A DNA stretch of 48,068 nucleotides. Origin: JBECKQ01 sp040235375. Lineage in GTDB: Bacteria; Planctomycetota; Phycisphaerae; UBA1845. Below the pieces are notes generated by a model. The model ran no database searches, was not told the origin of the DNA, and worked only from the letters and a program-made list of their open reading frames with translations. Shown here piece by piece: positions 33,829 to 41,927 of this stretch. The position numbers were made by a program, and so were the translations under genes. The first letter of the stretch is position 1. Each line of letters begins with the position of its first letter. Location of the stretch: assembly GCA_040235375.1 (NCBI GenBank), contig JBECKQ010000002.1, positions 1-48,068 on the forward strand, in the 5' to 3' direction.

Positions 33829-35031
33829 ATGGCCAAGGCAAAAGTCGCCATCCTCAGAACGCAGCCCTGCACGGTTCTGGCCGATTATCACCGGCTGATG
33901 AACCTCGCCGGCTATCAGTATGTGATCAATCCGGCGGTGGAGACCGCGCTCAAGGTCAACATCTCCTGGCAGCAGTTCTTCCCGGCCTGCTCCACGACGC
34001 CGTGGCAGCTTGACGGCGTAATTCGGGCCATGCTCCGCGACGGATACTCGCCGGACCGCATGCACGCCTGTCACAACCGCACCGTGGTGGTGAGCGCCCG
34101 CGTGGGCGAGCGGACGAACAAGCAGTTGCCGGTCGTCGAGGCCCACGGACTGTGCAACGTCCATCTCTACGAGAACGAGCCGTGGATGAACGTGCGCGAC
34201 GCCATCGGCGACCTGTCCCGCGACCTGCTCGTCCTTAATAAGGTGTATCCTCGCGGCTTTCAGATTCCGGCCCGGTTTCCCGGCGAGAACATCATTCACC
34301 TGCCCACGGTGAAGACGCACGTGTTCACCACGATGACGGGGGCGATGAAAAACGCCTTCGGCGGGTTGCTGAACGAAAAGCGCCACTGGACGCACGAGGT
34401 CATTCACGAAACGCTGGTGGACCTGCTGATGATCCAGCAGAAGATCCACAAGGGCATCTTCGCCGTGATGGACGGGACGTTCGCGGGTGACGGGCCCGGC
34501 CCGCGCTGCATGACCCCGTACGTCAAAAACGTGATCCTGGCCTCCGCCGACCAAGTGGCCATCGACGCGATGAGCGCCAAGCTTATGGGCTTCGATCCCA
34601 TGAAGATCAAGTTCATCCAACTCGCCCACGAGATGGGGTTGGGCTGCGGCGATCCGGCGGACATCGAGATTGTCGGCGACCGCGAAGTGGCCGACGAGAA
34701 CTGGCACTTCGTCGGGCCGCACGAGAAGATGACGTTCGCCTCGCGAATGCAGCACAAGATCTACTGGGGCGGGCTCAAGGACTGGATCGAGTGGACGCTG
34801 AAAACGTGGATGGCGCCGTGGGCGTACGTCGCGAGTATCGTGTACCACGACTATTACTGGATGCCGATGCTTGGCCGGCCACGCGTCGAGGCGGCAATGC
34901 AGAGTGAGTGGGGCCGGTTATTCGCCAACTGGGAAGATCTCGAGCCCGACGAACAAGGCTTTGCCGACATCCCGCCTTCGACCGATCATCGGTCGAAGGC
35001 AAGTCGCCTGGAACTTGAGCATTCCACCTGA
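33829..35031 (+). CDS. DUF362 domain-containing protein
   Basis: 400 residues, soluble. The DUF362 core is recognised by IHLPTVKTHVFTTMTGAMKN followed by AFGGLLNEKRHWTH, then VMDGTFAGDGPGPR and ILASADQVAIDAMSAKLMGF. Unlike many DUF362 proteins it has no ferredoxin-type CxxCxxC clusters. The C-terminus beyond about residue 300 is Trp/Tyr-rich and ends in a polar tail. DUF362 members are linked to iron-sulfur or Fe-containing oxidoreductases in some groups, but the biochemical role is not settled. It is in the same direction as the UbiA-family gene, 99 bp after it, so the two may be co-transcribed. Confidence 0.85.
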   Translation: MAKAKVAILRTQPCTVLADYHRLMNLAGYQYVINPAVETALKVNISWQQFFPACSTTPWQLDGVIRAMLRDGYSPDRMHACHNRTVVVSARVGERTNKQLPVVEAHGLCNVHLYENEPWMNVRDAIGDLSRDLLVLNKVYPRGFQIPARFPGENIIHLPTVKTHVFTTMTGAMKNAFGGLLNEKRHWTHEVIHETLVDLLMIQQKIHKGIFAVMDGTFAGDGPGPRCMTPYVKNVILASADQVAIDAMSAKLMGFDPMKIKFIQLAHEMGLGCGDPADIEIVGDREVADENWHFVGPHEKMTFASRMQHKIYWGGLKDWIEWTLKTWMAPWAYVASIVYHDYYWMPMLGRPRVEAAMQSEWGRLFANWEDLEPDEQGFADIPPSTDHRSKASRLELEHST

Positions 35032-35101
35032 TTTACCCCGCGTCTTTTCTGACGTGGCGAGCCGATGGGCGATAGCCCGAACTGCCGCCTCGGGGATACC
35101 A

Positions 35102-35130
35102 TTGCTGCTCGTTCAGCCGTGGTGTATAAT
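35102..35130 (+). promoter_or_regulatory. near-consensus sigma70 promoter
   Basis: TTGCTG (35102-35107), exactly 17 bases and TATAAT (35125-35130). It reads into the structured leader and the orphan gene at 35304, separating them from the DUF362 gene. Confidence 0.65.
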
Positions 35131-35141
35131 GCCGGTGTATG

Positions 35142-35289
35142 GGCGGCTTTGCAGGCCAATGAGCCTGAAAGTGCCGGTTTCCGGTAGGGGAGTGCAGATA
35201 AACGAAGATTGCCGAACCGCCGACTGGCGGAATCGGAGGGGACTTTGCCGATACTAGGACGGAGCCGGATATGGGCCGGCCAGTATCGG
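35142..35289 (+). ncRNA. structured leader with three stem-loops; candidate cis-regulatory RNA
   Basis: Three hairpins in a row between the promoter and the ribosome site of the next gene. (1) GGC/GCC, CTTT/AAAG and CAGGC/GCCTG (35142-35175) around CAATGA. (2) CCGA/TCGG with CCGCC/GGCGG (35212-35236) around GACT. (3) a perfect CCGATACT/AGTATCGG (35248-35255 with 35282-35289) enclosing GCCGG/CCGGC. The third ends at the base before AAGGAAAG, the ribosome site, so it could control access to it. I recognise no known riboswitch class. In GC-rich DNA some pairing is expected by chance. Confidence 0.4.
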
Positions 35290-35303
35290 AAGGAAAGCGA
35301 GCA

Positions 35304-35642
35304 ATGTGTAGCACAAGAAATCCGCTCCTCGATGCGTACTGGCCATCGGAGCGGCGAGCAATCATCGTACACAAGTACTACCTCGGTCTCGAGCGTGGGT
35401 ACGATCCTTCTCTCGCCGAAGCGATCGAGAGTTGGGAGGAGCGGTTCGCTGCGAGATGGCGGGAGCGCAAGCTTCGCCACGATGCCGAGGTCCAGCTTCG
35501 CGAGATCGAGGCCTATCGCGAGCGTCTCTGCCAGGAGCACAGCCGCGATGTCGATTTCAACGAAGCGGCGCGGAACTGGATCGAACACTACGAGGCCACG
35601 TGGCGCGAACGGTGGGAAGAATCCACCTGCGCCGGTGCTTGA
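35304..35642 (+). CDS. 112-residue orphan helical protein, function unknown
   Basis: Begins MCSTRNPLLDAYWPSERRAI at ATG 35304 with AAGGAAAG 9 bases upstream; ATG 35271 would add 11 residues but lies inside the third leader hairpin. The protein is rich in Trp, Tyr, Arg and Glu (SWEERFAARWRERKLRHDAE, NWIEHYEATWRERWEE), predicted almost wholly alpha-helical with charged coiled-coil-like faces and no membrane segment. I know no family. With its own promoter, structured leader and intrinsic terminator it is a stand-alone, apparently regulated gene. Confidence 0.6.
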   Translation: MCSTRNPLLDAYWPSERRAIIVHKYYLGLERGYDPSLAEAIESWEERFAARWRERKLRHDAEVQLREIEAYRERLCQEHSRDVDFNEAARNWIEHYEATWRERWEESTCAGA

Positions 35643-35666
35643 CGTCCGGTAGGACGTTTAGCTTTC
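35641..35666 (+). terminator. intrinsic terminator of the orphan gene
   Basis: ACGTCC (35642-35647) and GGACGT (35652-35657) pair around GGTA, followed by TTAGCTTT. The stem starts inside the stop codon. Confidence 0.55.
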
Positions 35667-35961
35667 ATTCGCGGGTCGACTGTGCCGGTAGGGGCACATC
35701 GGCGATTCCCGCCGCAGGGCCCCGTCTTGCGGTAGCAATGCCTTGGCCGCCGGGGTCGATTCCTCTCTCCTTATCTCTGCAAACCATAGCGTGTCGGGCG
35801 GTCGCGCGCCTGGCCCCCCCCGGCGACCACCGAATCCGCGCTCGGGCGGAACTTCACGCGGTCGGCTGCGTCCAATCGACGGGACGAATTCCCCGCGCAG
35901 GTGGAGAACCGGACTGCGCGAGAAGCCATTACCTTAAGCTGGGACGACAAGGAGAAAAGAC
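35667..35961. other. spacer before the DUF4139 gene; nothing recognised
   Basis: About 300 bases. A small GTGCC/GGCAC hairpin near 35683-35698 and an eight-C run near 35813 are the only notable marks. No promoter with two good boxes was found. AAGGAG at about 35950-35955 is the ribosome site of the next gene. Confidence 0.35.
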
Positions 35962-38100
35962 ATGCGAGATACGATCATCGTTGGGTGCGTGAGTCTGCTG
36001 GTTACGATCGGGCTCACCGGCCACGGCGCCCAGGCGGCCGGCACTCAGACCACTGAGCAAGCATGGACGGCAAGGGACAGCACCGGCGAGCAGACGAGTG
36101 TTCCAATCCGGAAAGTCGTGCTTTTTAGTTCCGGCGTCGGCTACTTCGAGCATGCTGGCGAGGTGGAAGGCAACGCCGCCACCGAACTGCGGTTCAAGAG
36201 CGTGCAGATCAACGACGTGCTGAAATCGCTGGTGCTCGAGGATCTCGGCGGCGGCCGCGCGGGGACCATCGTATATCCCTCGCAGGACCCGCTTTCGAAG
36301 ACGCTGAGCAGCTTTCAGGTCGATCTGAGCGAAGACCCTTCGCTCGGCGAGTTGCTCGATCAGCTTCGGGGCGCCGACGTGGCGGTCAGCGTGCACGGCG
36401 AGGAGCTCACCGGCACGATCCTCGGCCTCGAGACCAAGTCCCGCGTGGTGGAGGATACCGGCCTATCCGAGCAGAAGTGGTGGATCAATATTCTCACCGA
36501 CGCGGCCATTCGCTCGATCCCGCTCGAAAGCGTTCAGAAGATCGAATTGAAGGACCCGCAGCTTGAAGCGGAGCTGCACAAGGCGTTGCGGGCGCTCGCT
36601 CAATCGCGCGATCAGGACAAAAAGCCGGTTGAGATCGGCTTCACCGGTGACGGCCGGCGCCCGGTCCGCATCGGCTACATCGTCGAAACGCCCATCTGGA
36701 AGACGACCTACCGCTTGCTGATGCCGGACGAGGATGGAGAAAAAGGAAAGCTGCAAGGCTGGGCGATCATCGAGAACCAGACCGAAAGCGACTGGAACGA
36801 CGTGCAGCTTTCCCTCGTCAGTGGCCGGCCGATTTCGTTCGTGCAGGACCTGTATCAGCCGCTGTACGTGCCGCGGCCCGTTGTTCGGCCGCAACTCTAT
36901 GCCAGCCTCACGCCGCAGAGCTACGGTGCAGGAATCGCGGAAGCCAAGGTGAGCGAGCTGGGGGACAAAGTTGATGCAACCACGATGGCCCGGCGCGGTC
37001 GCGGCTTTGCCGGTGGTGGTGGCTTCGGAGGTCTGGGCGCGCAGAATCCTTTCAGCGGCGGTGATGCAGAGGGGAGATTGTATGCATACAGTGCCGCGCC
37101 GCTCGACGCAGCCGCCAGTGTGGCGGCGTTGGCGCAAGCCGCGGACGTAGGCGAGCTGTTTCAGTACACGGTGGATGGGGTCTCACTGCCGCGGCGGCAG
37201 TCCGCCATGATTCCGATCGTGACCGACGACGTGGATGTCGAACGCGTCAGCATCTACAACCAGGCGGTGCTGTCAGGCAATCCGCTTAATGGAGCGATTC
37301 TCACCAACACGACAGACAAGCACCTGTTGCAGGGACCGGTTACGGTACTCGACGATCACACCTACGCCGGCGATGCCCGCATCGACAATCTGCCCCCCGG
37401 CCAGCACCGGTTGCTGAGCTACGCGGTTGACCTAGACGTCAACGTCAATATCCGGTCGGGCGGTCAGCATAGCAACGTCCAGACCGCGAAGATCGTGAAG
37501 GGCACGCTCGAGATCCAGCGCAAGGACGTGGCCAGCCAGGACTACGTGCTGGACAACAAGGGCGAGCGGAACAAGGTGCTCGTCATCGAGCATCCGCGCC
37601 GCAGTGATTGGCGGCTCGTCGATACCGACAAGCCGTTCGAGACGACGGATGCGCTCTATCGCTTCAAGCTCGACGTGCCGTCCGGCAAGACCGTGAAGCT
37701 GCCCGTCACCGAAGAAACCGTCCGCAGTCAGAGCATCACCTTGCTCTCTGCGGAGACCGGCGCATTCGAGAACTATAGCCGCACGGGCGAGATCCCGGCG
37801 GATGTTCGCGACGCGCTGGCCAAGGTGATCGAATACAAGTCGGCGCTGATCGACACGCAGCGTCTGATCGACAAGCGCCGTGCGCGCGTGCAGGAGATCA
37901 CGACGGAGCAGCAGCGTATACGTGCGAACATGAGCACGGTCCCGCGCGATAGCACCTACTACGGGCGGCTGCTTTCCAAGCTCGACGTGCAGGAGACGGA
38001 ACTCGACAAGCTTCGCGTGGAAATCGACGAGCTGACCTCCAGGTCCGAGCAGCAACGCAAGGCTCTGGAAGACTACCTGGCAGGACTCAACGTGAGCTGA
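35962..38100 (+). CDS. exported DUF4139 domain-containing protein
   Basis: 712 residues; AAGGAG seven bases before the ATG gives a firm start. Signal peptide about 1-26 (VSLLVTIGLTGHGAQAAG). The body has the DUF4139 pattern: an N-terminal strand-rich part beginning VVLFSSGVGYFEHAGEV, the central VRIGYIVETPIWKTTYRL and WAIIENQTESDWNDVQLSLV, and the C-terminal VSIYNQAVLSGNPLNGA to HRLLSYAVDLDVNV. Between them is a Gly-rich loop (GRGFAGGGGFGGLGAQNPF, about 347-365). The last 100 residues are a long coiled coil (RVQEITTEQQRI, KLDVQETELDKLRVEIDEL). The family is exported and probably periplasmic; its function is unknown, though eukaryotic and bacterial members are often called mucoidy-inhibitor-like. 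Confidence 0.88.
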   Translation: MRDTIIVGCVSLLVTIGLTGHGAQAAGTQTTEQAWTARDSTGEQTSVPIRKVVLFSSGVGYFEHAGEVEGNAATELRFKSVQINDVLKSLVLEDLGGGRAGTIVYPSQDPLSKTLSSFQVDLSEDPSLGELLDQLRGADVAVSVHGEELTGTILGLETKSRVVEDTGLSEQKWWINILTDAAIRSIPLESVQKIELKDPQLEAELHKALRALAQSRDQDKKPVEIGFTGDGRRPVRIGYIVETPIWKTTYRLLMPDEDGEKGKLQGWAIIENQTESDWNDVQLSLVSGRPISFVQDLYQPLYVPRPVVRPQLYASLTPQSYGAGIAEAKVSELGDKVDATTMARRGRGFAGGGGFGGLGAQNPFSGGDAEGRLYAYSAAPLDAAASVAALAQAADVGELFQYTVDGVSLPRRQSAMIPIVTDDVDVERVSIYNQAVLSGNPLNGAILTNTTDKHLLQGPVTVLDDHTYAGDARIDNLPPGQHRLLSYAVDLDVNVNIRSGGQHSNVQTAKIVKGTLEIQRKDVASQDYVLDNKGERNKVLVIEHPRRSDWRLVDTDKPFETTDALYRFKLDVPSGKTVKLPVTEETVRSQSITLLSAETGAFENYSRTGEIPADVRDALAKVIEYKSALIDTQRLIDKRRARVQEITTEQQRIRANMSTVPRDSTYYGRLLSKLDVQETELDKLRVEIDELTSRSEQQRKALEDYLAGLNVS

Positions 38101-38167
38101 GCCCCTTGCACAGCGCTGATCGCGGAGGGCCGTGACCACTCGCAGCCTCTGGCACCGCGGATATGTC

Positions 38168-38200
38168 CGGCTAATTCAAAATCCGAGTTTGAATTGGCCG
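38168..38200. terminator. two-way terminator hairpin between convergent genes
   Basis: CGGCTAATTCAAA (38168-38180) pairs with TTTGAATTGGCCG (38188-38200) with one G-T wobble, 13 bp in all around ATCCGAG. The AT-rich inner stem gives A- and T-runs on either strand. It sits between the DUF4139 gene and the convergent HExxH gene. Confidence 0.6.
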
Positions 38201-38272
38201 CATGCGTCGTAATGCCTTGTGCGCGAACAAGTTAGCGGTTGGGGCTGCGTTCGTGCTGCGCGTGTTCGCCCG

Positions 38273-38701
38273 TCATCGGTCACAGTCGAAGGCCTCGCGC
38301 TCGAACACATTGTCGCGGTAGGGGTGCCGGCCGCGGATCAGGGCGCTGAACGAGGCGAGAATATACGCCGGCGCAAAGAGCGGGCCCCAGTGCTCGGCCT
38401 GGCGGACGTGGACGCGCTCGTGCGATCGCGTCCGCTCGAGCGTGTCTTGATCGCAGCCGAGCACGACGTGCCCGATCGTCATCGCCGCGGCGCCGCCCTT
38501 CAGGAGCGTGCAGTATCGCAGCATCCAGCGGATGACGCTGCCGTACACCTCGAGCGCACCGTCCACCACCTGCACGCCTCCGCCGGAGAGGAGCGCGACC
38601 GGCACGAACAGGAGGCCGAAAAGCGTCGTCGGAAACACCCACGCATACCGAACGACTGCCGGTACGCGGGTGACCGGGATGGGGCGCGCCGACGACATCA
38701 T
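38273..38701 (-). CDS. 142-residue membrane protein with HExxH motif, unknown family
   Basis: Starts MMSSARPIPVTRVPAVVRYA at ATG 38701 (or 38698), overlapping the stop of the upstream DUF1570-like gene by ATGA. It has one strong hydrophobic segment (FPTTLFGLLFVPVALLSGGG, about 23-42), then AMTIGHVVLGCDQDTLERTR leading into SHERVHVRQAEHWG, where His94-Glu95-x-x-His98 is a zinc-metalloprotease-type HExxH. The end FEREAFDCDR gives a possible third ligand (Glu). I have seen the combination HERVHxRQAExWG...YRDNxFEREA in unnamed bacterial proteins, so it is probably a conserved family. Whether it cleaves protein is unknown. The motif plus coupling with another HExxH gene suggests a joint role at the membrane. 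Confidence 0.75.
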   Translation of the reverse strand: MMSSARPIPVTRVPAVVRYAWVFPTTLFGLLFVPVALLSGGGVQVVDGALEVYGSVIRWMLRYCTLLKGGAAAMTIGHVVLGCDQDTLERTRSHERVHVRQAEHWGPLFAPAYILASFSALIRGRHPYRDNVFEREAFDCDR

Positions 38702-39744
38702 TCGCTCCCTTCCGCGGCCGGCTCGGCCGGCGGGGGCTGCTTGAAGCCGGCCAGCTCGAACATGAACGCCCGCAGCTCCTGCTCGAAGAGCGGCAGATCG
38801 GTCGTGATGTAGGCCCGAAACACGGCTTCGCCATAGCTGGTCTGGCTCGGCGAGGGAGCGCTGATCTTCGCCGCTTGGGCAATGACGGGAAGCTCGCCGC
38901 TGGTGATGTCGGCGAGCAGCCGCGAGAATCCCGCCGCGTATTTGCCATCCGCGCCGTGCTGCAGGAAGACCGTCATGGCCCACGCCTGGGCGTAGTACGT
39001 CTTCACCAGTCGCGAGCGGCCTTGCACGATGACCTTGCCGGCATCCGTGGCAAGCATCTCCCGCAGCGGGAGTACGGTATCCGTGCTGAGGGCATCGCGA
39101 AGGTCGTTCAGCCGGAAGGTGTTGTGCTGTGGTGTGAAGACGGGAGAGCCACTGGAGAACTCGAATGACTCGCAGTATGTCGCCAGCCCTTCGTTCAGCC
39201 AGGCCGGCAGCGGCACGGCGAAATGGTCGGCGAAGTACTGGTGCATCCCTTCATGGGCCAGCACCGACAGCGTGTACGGCCGGAGGATGTAATACACGAC
39301 GCACACGTTGCCGTGGGCAAAGCCGCCGGCCGATATCTGCTGATAAACCGGAAATAGCCGGGGGAATCTAGCGGCAGCAAATCTCTCCCATTGGCGTCGG
39401 GTGTTGAAAACGTAGGTCTGCAGTCGTTTGTCGGAATCGGGAGGCGGGGGGAGCAGGCCGGTATACTCACGATGTGCTGCTTCGAGAAAGCCGGGCAGCG
39501 CCTGCTCGAACTGCTTGTCCATCAGCGTGCTGTAGATGTCGAAGTGGTCAGTGGCGATGTGCGTTCCCTTGAACGGACCGAGTGTCCACGGCTCCGACTG
39601 CATGTCAAAATGCACCGGCGCGGGCGCTGTCTCGCAGCCCGCCACCAGGATCGACGCCAGTGTGGAAAACACAAACACGGCGGGCCCCGTCGGCGCCCTG
39701 TCGAACCTGCGACGAAAAGATCCTGCTGCTTGCATGGTAATCAC
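38698..39744 (-). CDS. lipoprotein metalloprotease-like protein, DUF1570-type
   Basis: 348 residues from GTG 39744; ATG 39735 gives 345. A lipoprotein signal ends at Cys37 (ILVAGC). The zincin core is LSVLAHEGMHQYFADHF (His164-Glu165-x-x-His168), then PAWLNEGLATYCESFE with the third ligand Glu185, as in DUF1570 and other gluzincin-like families. It would act outside the cytoplasm. The rest is helical, with YAQAWAMTVFLQHG before the C-terminus and a Pro/Glu-rich end. Its stop overlaps the start of the second HExxH gene, so both are made together. The 245 bp upstream are shared with trxB, which is divergent. Substrate unknown. Confidence 0.82.
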   Translation of the reverse strand: MITMQAAGSFRRRFDRAPTGPAVFVFSTLASILVAGCETAPAPVHFDMQSEPWTLGPFKGTHIATDHFDIYSTLMDKQFEQALPGFLEAAHREYTGLLPPPPDSDKRLQTYVFNTRRQWERFAAARFPRLFPVYQQISAGGFAHGNVCVVYYILRPYTLSVLAHEGMHQYFADHFAVPLPAWLNEGLATYCESFEFSSGSPVFTPQHNTFRLNDLRDALSTDTVLPLREMLATDAGKVIVQGRSRLVKTYYAQAWAMTVFLQHGADGKYAAGFSRLLADITSGELPVIAQAAKISAPSPSQTSYGEAVFRAYITTDLPLFEQELRAFMFELAGFKQPPPAEPAAEGSE

Positions 39745-39913
39745 GCATCCGCTGCGGCGTGGCGCGGCATTCCGCGGCGAACATACGCGTCCGCCGCTCG
39801 TCGAGCCGGAGAATAGGGCCGGCGGCAGGACCGGTCAACGTCTTCCTGCAACGAACGCGTACCCACGCGGAGCAGTATTGCCGAGGCGCGGGGTTGCGTG
39901 AGCGTTACTTTTC

Positions 39914-39941
39914 TTGCTTTTCGTCGCGTTCCATCTATGCT
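39914..39941 (+). promoter_or_regulatory. promoter for trxB
   Basis: TTGCTT (39914-39919), 16 bases and TATGCT (39936-39941), about 48 bases before the ATG at 39990. Confidence 0.4.
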
Positions 39942-39989
39942 TCGCAGCGGAATCCACGAGGCTGATCAGGGCATCGAACAGGGGGAATC

Positions 39990-40976
39990 ATGACCGTCGA
40001 ACCAGCAACCGAAAGACTCGTGATCATCGGCTCGGGCCCCGCCGCATGGACCGCGGCCATTTACGCTGCGAGGGCGAATCTCAACCCGGTTGTCTACGAG
40101 GGCACCGTCACTTCGGGCAGCGAGATGATACCGGGCGGCCAGCTCATGTTCACCACGGAGGTCGAAAACTACCCGGGCTTTCCGGAGGGCATTCAGGGGC
40201 CGGAGATGATGCAAGCGTTTCGCCGGCAGGCGGAGCGATTCGGCGTCCGCATCGTGACGCGCAACATCTGTTCGACCGAGTTGCGGCGGCGGCCGTTTCA
40301 CCTCATGGATTCAGCGGACAACGCCATCTTAGCCCAGGCCGTTATCGTGGCGACGGGCGCGTCCGCCAACTGGTTGAACCTCGAGTCGGAACAGCACTTC
40401 CGGATGGCAGGGCTCGGGGTGACAGCCTGCGCGACGTGCGACGGCGCGTTCCCCCGATACCGCAACAGGCCGGTGGCCGTCGTCGGCGGGGGCGACTCGG
40501 CCGTCGAGGAAGCGATCTTCATGACGAAATTCTCAAACCCCGTGTACATCGTCCACCGGCGCCACGAGCTGCGCGCCAGCAAGATCATGCAGCAACGCGC
40601 TCTCGGCAACGAGAAGATCAAGGTGCTATGGAACTCGGTCATCGACGAGGTCCTCGGCAACGACCGTGACGGCGTGACGGGTATCCGCCTTCGCGACACG
40701 AAGACCGATGAGACCTGCGAAACGGAGGTCAGCGGCGTGTTCCTGGCGATCGGCCATACGCCGAACACGCAATTCCTCGGCGGGCAGTTGAATCTCGATG
40801 ACAAGGGCTACATCAAGCTTGTGGACCCTTACCGGACGTCGACGAACATCGAGGGCGTTTTCGCCGCAGGTGACGTGGTCGATTCGGTTTATCGGCAGGC
40901 GATCACGGCAGCCGGCATGGGCTGCAAGGCGGCAATCGACGCCGAACGCTGGCTCGCCGAGCAGGGGACCCGTTGA
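39990..40976 (+). CDS. trxB: thioredoxin reductase
   Basis: 328 residues, full length. FAD-binding IIGSGPAAWTAAIYAARAN at the N-terminus, redox-active Cys147-Ala-Thr-Cys150 followed by Asp151 (ACATCDGAFP), NADPH-binding VVGGGDSAVEEA and HRRHELRASK (the HRRxxxR pattern for NADPH), and the C-terminal FAAGDVVDSVYRQAITAAGMGC. It reduces thioredoxin with NADPH in the cytoplasm. A small oddity is the long N-terminal insertion VTSGSEMIPGGQLMFTTE, which is normal for larger-loop TrxBs. No thioredoxin gene is next to it in this window. Confidence 0.95.
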   Translation: MTVEPATERLVIIGSGPAAWTAAIYAARANLNPVVYEGTVTSGSEMIPGGQLMFTTEVENYPGFPEGIQGPEMMQAFRRQAERFGVRIVTRNICSTELRRRPFHLMDSADNAILAQAVIVATGASANWLNLESEQHFRMAGLGVTACATCDGAFPRYRNRPVAVVGGGDSAVEEAIFMTKFSNPVYIVHRRHELRASKIMQQRALGNEKIKVLWNSVIDEVLGNDRDGVTGIRLRDTKTDETCETEVSGVFLAIGHTPNTQFLGGQLNLDDKGYIKLVDPYRTSTNIEGVFAAGDVVDSVYRQAITAAGMGCKAAIDAERWLAEQGTR

Positions 40977-41117
40977 TCGGCTTCGTCCGAGCCGGTGGAC
41001 CATTTGCCCTGATGATCAGGCCCGTTGAGTACCGCACACTTCGCCGGTGAAAGCGTGTCGGACAAGGCGAGCCTTCACACGTTCTTAGCGCGAAGCCGAG
41101 AGCGCCGACTATAAGGC

Positions 41118-41146
41118 TTGTCTCGGCGCGCATCGACCCTTAGAAT
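41118..41146 (+). promoter_or_regulatory. promoter for the HNH gene
   Basis: TTGTCT (41118-41123), 17 bases and TAGAAT (41141-41146). Transcription would start near 41153, leaving about 110 bases before the HNH start. Confidence 0.45.
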
Positions 41147-41191
41147 GGGGTGGTGCCCAGTTGTAGGGCGTTGGCAGCGTTGGATGCCCAG

Positions 41192-41272
41192 ATGCGGGAG
41201 GTGCTGCTTTCCCATTCTCGTCCCCGACAAGTTCACTCGTTCGTCCGTCTGCGCTCGATGCGAGCGTGCTGA
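41192..41272 (+). CDS. possible 26-codon upstream frame overlapping the HNH start
   Basis: ATG 41192 opens a frame (MREVLLSHSRPRQVHSFVR and on) that ends with TGA at 41270-41272, where TGATG overlaps the internal ATG 41272 of the HNH gene. Such TGATG overlaps often allow translational coupling. The peptide has no ribosome site that I can see and no family, so it may be a chance frame. Confidence 0.2.
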   Translation: MREVLLSHSRPRQVHSFVRLRSMRAC

Positions 41273-41880
41273 TGCTGAACGCGCATTACATGGCGCTACG
41301 CATCGTGTCCGCTCGGCGGGCATTCTCCTTGCTCTTTAAGGAAGATCGTGAAGCGCAGCCGATCGCGGAGATTGTGCACGTCGAGGATGGGCGCTACATC
41401 TCGTACAACTTCGAGGGCTGGGCCGAGCTGAGCCGGTTTCGCCGCGAGTTCCACGCGGCCGACCACGACTGGATCCGGACTGTCCGCTTCGACATCATGG
41501 TGCCGCGCATCATTCGCGTGCTCACTTACAGCAAGATTCCGAAGCAGCAGGTGAAGTTCAATCGGCGAAACATCTACGCCCGCGATCGCAATCGCTGCCA
41601 GTATTGCGGGCGGAAGTTCCCCACCTCTGAGCTGAGCATCGACCACGTTGTTCCGCGGTCGCAAGGCGGCCAGGCGTCGTGGGAGAACGTCGTCTGCGCC
41701 TGCGTGAAGTGCAACGTGAAAAAGGGCGGCCGCACTCCGCATCAGGCCAACATGACTTTGATCACGAAGCCGATCCGTCCGTCGCGCAGCCCGGTGCTGT
41801 CCATCAAGCTTTCCGACGCGAAGTACCGCTCGTGGAAGCAGTTCCTCGACCACGCCTACTGGAACGTTGAACTAAGTTGA
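41266..41880 (+). CDS. HNH endonuclease family protein
   Basis: 204 residues from GTG 41266 (ATG 41272 gives 202). Two zinc-knuckle pairs, Cys111/Cys114 (CQYCGRKF) and Cys146/Cys149 (CVKCN), frame the ββα-metal site: Asp126-His127 in IDHVVPRSQGG and Asn141 in WENVV. The N-terminal part (LMLNAHYMALRIVSARRAFSLL) is typical of a stand-alone bacterial HNH family seen in planctomycetes and others. The frame is open upstream to 41167, reading SALDASVLMLN, which looks like the usual family N-terminus, yet it has no ATG, GTG or TTG, so the true start is uncertain. The role is unknown; such single HNH proteins are not part of restriction systems by themselves. Confidence 0.88.
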   Translation: MLMLNAHYMALRIVSARRAFSLLFKEDREAQPIAEIVHVEDGRYISYNFEGWAELSRFRREFHAADHDWIRTVRFDIMVPRIIRVLTYSKIPKQQVKFNRRNIYARDRNRCQYCGRKFPTSELSIDHVVPRSQGGQASWENVVCACVKCNVKKGGRTPHQANMTLITKPIRPSRSPVLSIKLSDAKYRSWKQFLDHAYWNVELS

Positions 41881-41927
41881 GCGATTCGTGGTGCGCCTCG
41901 CCCGCCTGTGCGCTGTGATCGAGATCA

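Noticed and set aside
35962..36040. Upstream frame 35432-35992 as a gene reading into the DUF4139 gene
   Set aside because: It runs through the orphan gene and terminator in another frame, ends inside the DUF4139 signal peptide and has random composition.
38280..38948. 222-codon minus frame overlapping the 142-residue HExxH protein
   Set aside because: Arg/Pro/Ala-rich with no hydrophobic segment, while the alternative frame has a membrane helix, an HExxH motif and an ATGA overlap with the gene before it.
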